A DNA stretch of 64,000 bases from Bog-756 sp963699345. GTDB taxonomy: Bacteria; Actinomycetota; Acidimicrobiia; Acidimicrobiales; RAAP-2. Each line of letters begins with the position of its first letter. The first letter of the stretch is position 1. The notes under the pieces were generated by a model, which saw only the letters and a list, made by a program, of their open reading frames with translations, was not told where the DNA came from and made no database searches. The position numbers were made by a program, and so were the translations under genes. This document shows, piece after piece, positions 59,588 to 64,000 of the stretch. The stretch is from assembly GCA_963699345.1 (NCBI GenBank), contig CAVOTL010000005.1:186001-250000 (forward strand). The letters are read 5' to 3'.

Positions 59588-60154
59588 ATGAACGAGACCC
59601 ACCTGCAGTTCCTCGCCAGCCCCGAATGGGCACGACAGCTCGAGAGCGAGCTGCTGCCCTGGGTCGAGTCGGCCGGCGACCTGGGGGACGACGTACTCGA
59701 GATCGGTCCAGGCCCCGGTATCACCACCGACCTCCTCCGTCGTCGGGTGGCCCACGTGACGGCCGTCGAGCTCGATCCCGCCCTCGGCTCGGCGCTGCGC
59801 AACCGGCTGGAGGGAACCAACGTGGACGTCGTCGTGGCCGATGCCACCGCCGCGGGGCTGCCGGGGGACCACTTCACCGCCGCGGCCTGCTTCTCCGTCC
59901 TGCACCACCTGCCCACCCCCGAGGATCAGGACCGCCTGTTCGCCGAGCTGCACCGGGTGCTCCGGCCGGGCGCCATCTTCGTCGGCCAGGACTCGCTCGA
60001 CCTCGAGCCGATCCGCCTCGGCCACGCCGACGACACGTTCACACCGGTCGATCCGGACCAGCTGGGCGTCCGTCTCGCCCGCGTGGGGTTCGGTCCCACC
60101 GAGGTCGACACCGTCGGATTCCACTTCCGGTTCGTCACCGCCAAACCCGCCTGA
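59588..60154 (+). CDS. Class I SAM-dependent methyltransferase
   Basis: A 188-residue methyltransferase of the type-11/25 group. Motif I VLEIGPGPGITTDLL (about 36-50), VTAVELDPALGSALRNRL, DATAAGLPGDHFTAAACFSV and LHRVLRPGAIFVGQDS. It is compact, without extra domains. A good -10 box TAGAAT (59557-59562) lies 25 nt upstream of ATG 59588. The acceptor is unknown. It is convergent with the SnoaL-like gene. Confidence 0.9.
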   Translation: MNETHLQFLASPEWARQLESELLPWVESAGDLGDDVLEIGPGPGITTDLLRRRVAHVTAVELDPALGSALRNRLEGTNVDVVVADATAAGLPGDHFTAAACFSVLHHLPTPEDQDRLFAELHRVLRPGAIFVGQDSLDLEPIRLGHADDTFTPVDPDQLGVRLARVGFGPTEVDTVGFHFRFVTAKPA

Positions 60155-60272
60155 GTCGAGCACCGGCCGACGCCCACCCCGCCTCCGGAAGGGCCGGGCG
60201 GCGGGACCCGACCGGCCCGCCCCGGGGGATCTGGCTCCCGGCGACGATCGACACTGACGGGCCGTCGGCGGG

Positions 60273-60725
60273 TCAGCGCATCCAGAGGGTGCGGGCCGTC
60301 CGGCGGCGGATGACCCAGCGCCCGTCGAGCCGCACCACGTCGTCGAGGTAGCGGACCCCGAGCGTCAGGTCGCCGCTCCCCGCCGCCGGATCCCCCAACT
60401 GGTGGACGACCGCGTACGCATCGACCACCGCCTCGTCAGGGCCCGGGCCGAGCGTGATCAGCGGGTCGGCGATCACGTGCATGCTGGACGGGAAGGTGCG
60501 GGGGGCCCGCATGGTCTCCAGCCACTCCTGGAGGGGCTGGGTGCCACGGGCACCGGTCACGTCGGCGCCCGGGTGGAAGAGCGCCGCCAGCGCTTCCACG
60601 TCGCGCTCGTCCGCCGCCCGTGCATAGCGCTGGAGGAGGGCCCGCAGTTCCTCGTGGTCGCCACCGGACCGGTCGGGGCGGGTCGTCGCGGTTCGGTCCC
60701 CGCCCGGCACGCCGTCGCCGATCAC
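60273..60725 (-). CDS. SnoaL-like/NTF2-fold protein
   Basis: A 150-residue alpha+beta-barrel protein. ELRALLQRYARAADERDVEA, ALFHPGADVTG, the SSMHVIADPLITL strand and LDDVVRLDGRWVIRRRTART form the SnoaL-4/NTF2 pattern. Such proteins act as small hydratases, isomerases or binding proteins in aromatic and steroid breakdown. The first ~25 residues are polar and not conserved. The GTG at 60725 overlaps the cyclase stop by 4 nt, so they are translated together. Substrate unknown. Confidence 0.85.
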   Translation of the reverse strand: MIGDGVPGGDRTATTRPDRSGGDHEELRALLQRYARAADERDVEALAALFHPGADVTGARGTQPLQEWLETMRAPRTFPSSMHVIADPLITLGPGPDEAVVDAYAVVHQLGDPAAGSGDLTLGVRYLDDVVRLDGRWVIRRRTARTLWMR

Positions 60726-61657
60726 AGGACCGCCACCGGATTGACCGGACACCCGGTCCCCTTGGGGATGCGCAGGGGCGCCATGGTGAAGAGGAAGGAC
60801 CACCGGTCCGACTCGGCACAGCGGTCGGCCAGGGGCGCCACGCGGACGTTGTCGATGAGATGGAGGCCCATGGCCACGATGCCGATCTGGTGGACGGGGA
60901 ACGGCCAACCGGGCGTGCCGACGAACGGCATCGGATCCGAGATCCCGTCACTCCCGAGTACCGCCACCTCGCGCTCGGCCAGCCACCGCAGGCAGTCGGC
61001 GTGCAGCCCCGAGAACCCGTCGAACCCCCGCGTGGCCCGACGCCGCGCCTCGCGGCCCCACGCCACGATCACGATGTCGCCCGACTCCACCCGCACCCCC
61101 TGGGCCGCCTCGGCCGCTTCGAGGTCGGCGACGGACACCACCTGTCCGGTGTCGAGGTAGTCGCATCCGAGCGCCCGAGGCACGTCGAGCAGGACCCCCC
61201 GGCCGACCACCCCGTCGGCCAGGGTGAGCACCGTGTTCGACCGGGCCCCGTCGCTACGGACCTCGGAGGCCGGCCGGCCGCCGTACATGCGGCCGTGCAC
61301 GAACATGTGGGAGAGGGCGTCGACGTGGGTGGTCCACAGACCGTGGACATCGAGGGCCAGATGGTCCCGGGCGGCTTCGTACCCGTCGATCCCGTTGGCG
61401 TCGCGGGCGTCGCCGGAGGCCAGCATGTGGTGCTGGACCGGATGGGGGTGCTCGGGGAGCGGTTCGGTGGCCAGGTCGTGGGACAGACTGATGGTCTCCC
61501 CCGTCACCACCGAGTGGGCCGCTGCCACCCGGCGTTCGTCCGTCAGGAAGTGCAGGGTGCCGCGCTCGTCCCCTTCGCCCCAGCGGTCCCAGTTCCGCAA
61601 CTCCTCGAACAGGGCGTCGAGCTCGTCGGTGGTCGGGACCGCGTACTCGGTGGCCAT
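60722..61657 (-). CDS. Putative cyclase (kynurenine formamidase-like)
   Basis: A 311-residue metal-dependent hydrolase of the cyclase family (PF04199 type). The metal site is seen as DVHGLWTTHVDALSHM (about 103-118), a variant of the HxGTHxD motif, with GVLLDVPRALG and VESGDIVIVAWGRE after it, and FPVHQIGIVAMGLHLIDNV near the end. Relatives hydrolyse amides or lactones in aromatic catabolism. ATG 61657. It lies 31 nt after the upstream SDR stop and overlaps the SnoaL-like gene, so SDR, cyclase and SnoaL form one operon. Confidence 0.9.
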   Translation of the reverse strand: MATEYAVPTTDELDALFEELRNWDRWGEGDERGTLHFLTDERRVAAAHSVVTGETISLSHDLATEPLPEHPHPVQHHMLASGDARDANGIDGYEAARDHLALDVHGLWTTHVDALSHMFVHGRMYGGRPASEVRSDGARSNTVLTLADGVVGRGVLLDVPRALGCDYLDTGQVVSVADLEAAEAAQGVRVESGDIVIVAWGREARRRATRGFDGFSGLHADCLRWLAEREVAVLGSDGISDPMPFVGTPGWPFPVHQIGIVAMGLHLIDNVRVAPLADRCAESDRWSFLFTMAPLRIPKGTGCPVNPVAVL

Positions 61658-61688
61658 GGCGCCATCCTGTCAGGGAGGGGCCGTCCTG

Positions 61689-62579
61689 TCACCGACCGGC
61701 GCGCGCCGGAGGCCAACCGGGCAGCAGGTCGAGGTCCCGGCAGACCTCCTGGGCCTCGATCCACGAGCCGTTGCGCGACCGGGCCTCCGGGCTCGTCGCC
61801 AACCAGGCGGCCACCGCACCGACCACATCGGCCGGGGCGCCGGCCGAGGCGTCGAACCCGAACGCGGCCATGTCCTGGGCGATCCGCTCGGTGGCCACGA
61901 ATCCGGGGCTGAGGTTGAAGGCCACGATGCCCCGGTCACCGAGCTCCACGGCCACCAGGCCGGCGATACGGTGCAGCGCGCCCTTGGACATGCCGTACCC
62001 GAGGCCCCATCCGCCGTGGCCGGCCGGCTTCGGGGGATCCATGGCGCCCGAACTCGAGGCCAGGTTGATGATCACGCCGCCGCCCCGCCCGACCATGGAC
62101 GGCAGCACCAACTTGGTCAGGATCACCGGAGCCATCACGTTGGCCTCCAGATGGCGGTCGAGCAGTTCGACCGGGGTGTCGAGCACCTGGTCCATGTGAC
62201 CGGGTCCGACGTAGCGACCGTTGTTGACGAGGACGTCGATGCGTCCCCACCGCTCGAGCACCGTCGACACCGCCGATCCGAGGGAGGTGCGGTCGAGTAG
62301 ATCGAGGTACACGGGAAGGGCCCGTCCTCCTTCGTCCACCACCAGCCGGGCCGTGGTGTCGAGGGAGCCGGGCAGCGGCGAGGTGTCCGACGCGGACACG
62401 GTCGAGGAGTGCTCCCGGGCCTCACCCTCCATCCGGGTGCGGGCGCCCAGGGCCACGTCGAACCCGGCCCGGGCCAGGTGGACGGCGATGGCCTTGCCGA
62501 TCCCGCGACTGGCCCCGGTCACCAGGGCCACCCCGCGCGGGGCGACGGCGGGGTCGGTGGGCGTGGTCTCGCTGGTCAT
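61689..62579 (-). CDS. Short-chain dehydrogenase/reductase
   Basis: A 296-residue SDR. NAD(P) motif TGASRGIGKAIAVHLARAG (about 21-39), Arg in LGARTRMEGE suggesting NADP preference, VLVNNGRYVG in place of NNAG, NLASSSGA and the catalytic YGMSKGALHR near 205. An insertion of about 25 residues after the second strand and a long C-terminus make it larger than classical SDRs (about 250). ATG 62579 with GGGAGG 6 nt upstream. First gene of the SDR-cyclase-SnoaL operon; divergent from an alpha/beta hydrolase. Confidence 0.92.
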   Translation of the reverse strand: MTSETTPTDPAVAPRGVALVTGASRGIGKAIAVHLARAGFDVALGARTRMEGEAREHSSTVSASDTSPLPGSLDTTARLVVDEGGRALPVYLDLLDRTSLGSAVSTVLERWGRIDVLVNNGRYVGPGHMDQVLDTPVELLDRHLEANVMAPVILTKLVLPSMVGRGGGVIINLASSSGAMDPPKPAGHGGWGLGYGMSKGALHRIAGLVAVELGDRGIVAFNLSPGFVATERIAQDMAAFGFDASAGAPADVVGAVAAWLATSPEARSRNGSWIEAQEVCRDLDLLPGWPPARAGR

Positions 62580-62684
62580 GGTCCTCCCGGTCGGTCGTTC
62601 CGGGACGGGTCCCCGGCGGTACGAACCGATTCATTGTCGCAGTAGCGTCCGACCAGCACACGCAGACCGGACGAGGAGCTACCC

Positions 62685-63554
62685 GTGCCCACCACCCAGG
62701 CCAACGGCATCGACATCGCCTACGCCACCCACGGCGACCCGTCGTCACCGCCCCTACTGACCATCCACGGGCTCGGCGCCCAGATGACGGACTTCTCGCC
62801 GGCCTTCGTCGACGGGATGGTCGATGCCGGCTTCTTCGTCCTCACCTTCGACAACCGGGACCAGGGGAAGTCGAGCTGGTTCGACGGGGCCGGGGTCCCC
62901 GACGTCGCCACCCTGCTCGTCGACCCCACCACCCCGGTCCCCTACCTCCTCGCCGACATGGCGGCCGACGCCGCCGGACTGCTCGACGCCCTCGGCATCG
63001 GATCGGCCCACGTGCTCGGGGTGTCCATGGGCGGGATGATCGCCCAGCAGTTCGCCATCGACTACCCGGCGCGTACCCGGAGCCTCACGTCGATCATGTC
63101 GACCCCGGGCCCGGCCACGGGACCCCCCACCCCCGAGGCCCTGGGGGCGCTCCTGGTCGAGCCGGCCGACGGGCGCGAGGCCGTGATCGACCAGTCCATC
63201 GAGGTGTCCCGCATCATCGCCTCCCCTGGGTTCCCCTTCGACGAGGCGGAGCTGCGCGAGCGGGCCGCCCTCCACTACGACCGGGGCAACCATCCCGACG
63301 GCACCGTCCGGCAACTCGCCGCCATCCTGGCGTCGCCCGACCGGGCGGGACGGCTGGCGGACGTGGCGGTGCCGACCCTGGTGGTCCACGGGTCGGCCGA
63401 TCCGCTCGTCACGCCGCCGGGCGGACGGGCGACCGCCGACGCCGTGCCGGGTGCCGAGCTGTGGGTCGTCGAGGGCATGGCCCACGACCTGCCGACGGCG
63501 ATCATCCCCGAGCTGTGCGAGCGCCAGGCGGCTCTGGTCGGCGCGGTCCGCTGA
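62685..63554 (+). CDS. Alpha/beta-fold hydrolase
   Basis: A 289-residue alpha/beta hydrolase. LLTIHGLGAQ is the oxyanion HG motif (about 24-33). The nucleophile elbow VLGVSMGGMIAQQFA places Ser at about 114. The acid Asp is in VHGSADPLV (about 236) and the His in VEGMAHDLP (about 262). FVLTFDNRDQGKS is typical of esterase/lactonase or C-C bond hydrolases. GTG 62685 with GAGGAG 8 nt upstream. Substrate unknown; the context is catabolic. Confidence 0.93.
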   Translation: MPTTQANGIDIAYATHGDPSSPPLLTIHGLGAQMTDFSPAFVDGMVDAGFFVLTFDNRDQGKSSWFDGAGVPDVATLLVDPTTPVPYLLADMAADAAGLLDALGIGSAHVLGVSMGGMIAQQFAIDYPARTRSLTSIMSTPGPATGPPTPEALGALLVEPADGREAVIDQSIEVSRIIASPGFPFDEAELRERAALHYDRGNHPDGTVRQLAAILASPDRAGRLADVAVPTLVVHGSADPLVTPPGGRATADAVPGAELWVVEGMAHDLPTAIIPELCERQAALVGAVR

Positions 63555-63591
63555 CCGGGTCCGGTGGATCCCGTCGGGCGCCTCGGACGGC

Positions 63592-64000
63592 CTAGCGCCC
63601 GGCGAGGATCCTCCGGGGGTTGTCGACCAGCATGGTGGTGATCTGCTCCTCGGTCACCCCGTGGGCCCGCAGATAGGGCAGGACGTCCTGGTCGATGTGC
63701 AGGTAGTGCCACTGCGGCAGCATGGGCAGGACGCCGGGATCGATCCAGTCGATGTAGCAGGCGGCATCGTGGGACAGCACCATGTGGTCGGCCAGTCCCC
63801 GGCGGCACAGCTCCACCACGACATCCGCCCGGGCCTCGAACGACGTCTCCAGGTTGATGCCGAAACGGTCCATGCCCAACCAGAATCCGGCTTCGGCCAG
63901 CGCGGTCAGGTGGTCGGCATCGGTGGAGTCGCCACTGTGCCCGAGCACCACCGCCCGCGGATCGACGCCCTCGTCTGCCATCACCCGCTGGACGTCGAGG
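63592..64000 (-). CDS. Phosphotriesterase-family metal hydrolase (partial, N-terminus outside window)
   Basis: The C-terminal 135 residues of a phosphotriesterase/lactonase-like TIM barrel. LGHSGDSTDADHLTALAEAG supplies a metal-binding His, FWLGMDRFGIN follows, and MVLSHDAACYIDW carries the terminal Asp ligand; the end GVTEEQITTMLVDNPRRIL is the standard C-terminus. The frame stays open to position 64000, so the gene continues outside. Family members hydrolyse lactones or, rarely, phosphotriesters. It is convergent with the alpha/beta hydrolase. Confidence 0.9.
   Translation of the reverse strand, partial: LDVQRVMADEGVDPRAVVLGHSGDSTDADHLTALAEAGFWLGMDRFGINLETSFEARADVVVELCRRGLADHMVLSHDAACYIDWIDPGVLPMLPQWHYLHIDQDVLPYLRAHGVTEEQITTMLVDNPRRILAGR

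Overview
The window is very GC-rich, densely packed DNA from an actinobacterium. Several things suggest an Acidimicrobiia-like organism: many GTG starts, recurrent leaderless promoters, a M. tuberculosis-like mec-cysO-cysM-Rv1339-rph-rdgB gene order, a Streptomyces-like rpsO-pnp-M16-dapB order, and large secreted proteins with 42-residue GYWLVASDGG-type repeats. The lineage is inferred. No rRNA or tRNA gene was found; the one stable RNA is tmRNA.

Layout. 1-7100 (minus): two TetR regulators, dapB, an M16 peptidase, pnp and rpsO. 7380-14801: peroxiredoxin, a crotonase-fold enzyme, a HAD phosphatase, a pseudokinase/flippase-like membrane protein and a SpoIID-type repeat protein. 14971-19955 (minus): sulfur-carrier cysteine synthesis (mec, cysO, cysM), a metallo-beta-lactamase protein, rph, rdgB and a methyltransferase. 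20079-21125: smpB and ssrA with a clear terminator. 21242-22654: a small, less GC-rich TetR/VOC/DUF4287 island. 22886-29801: a repeat protein, an HTH protein, a TauE/SafE transporter, a lone cNMP-binding domain, a GH43-like propeller, a sulfotransferase with a membrane partner, and a PhnZ-like oxygenase.

The most unusual block is 29821-51491, all on the minus strand. It holds a Pst-type phosphate ABC transporter (pstC, pstA, pstS, pstB) in a tightly overlapping nine-gene unit (45914 to 31089). The same unit also encodes a 1,411-residue IPT/TIG-repeat surface protein, a membrane-anchored small relative, a giant PstS-like membrane protein, an LAFTG cell-wall-anchored protein and a sortase-fold protein lacking all three catalytic residues. 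Upstream are two more secreted paralogues and a third PstS-like binding protein behind a consensus promoter. Five of these proteins share one ~190-residue secreted domain that I do not recognise. I interpret the block as a phosphate-acquisition or sensing machine physically linked to a surface-display module. No phoU or phoR is present.

51576-64000 is a catabolic accessory region: aldehyde dehydrogenase, three SDRs, four amidohydrolase/phosphotriesterase-type hydrolases, a putative cyclase, a SnoaL-like protein, a methyltransferase and an alpha/beta hydrolase. Their substrate cannot be read from the sequence.
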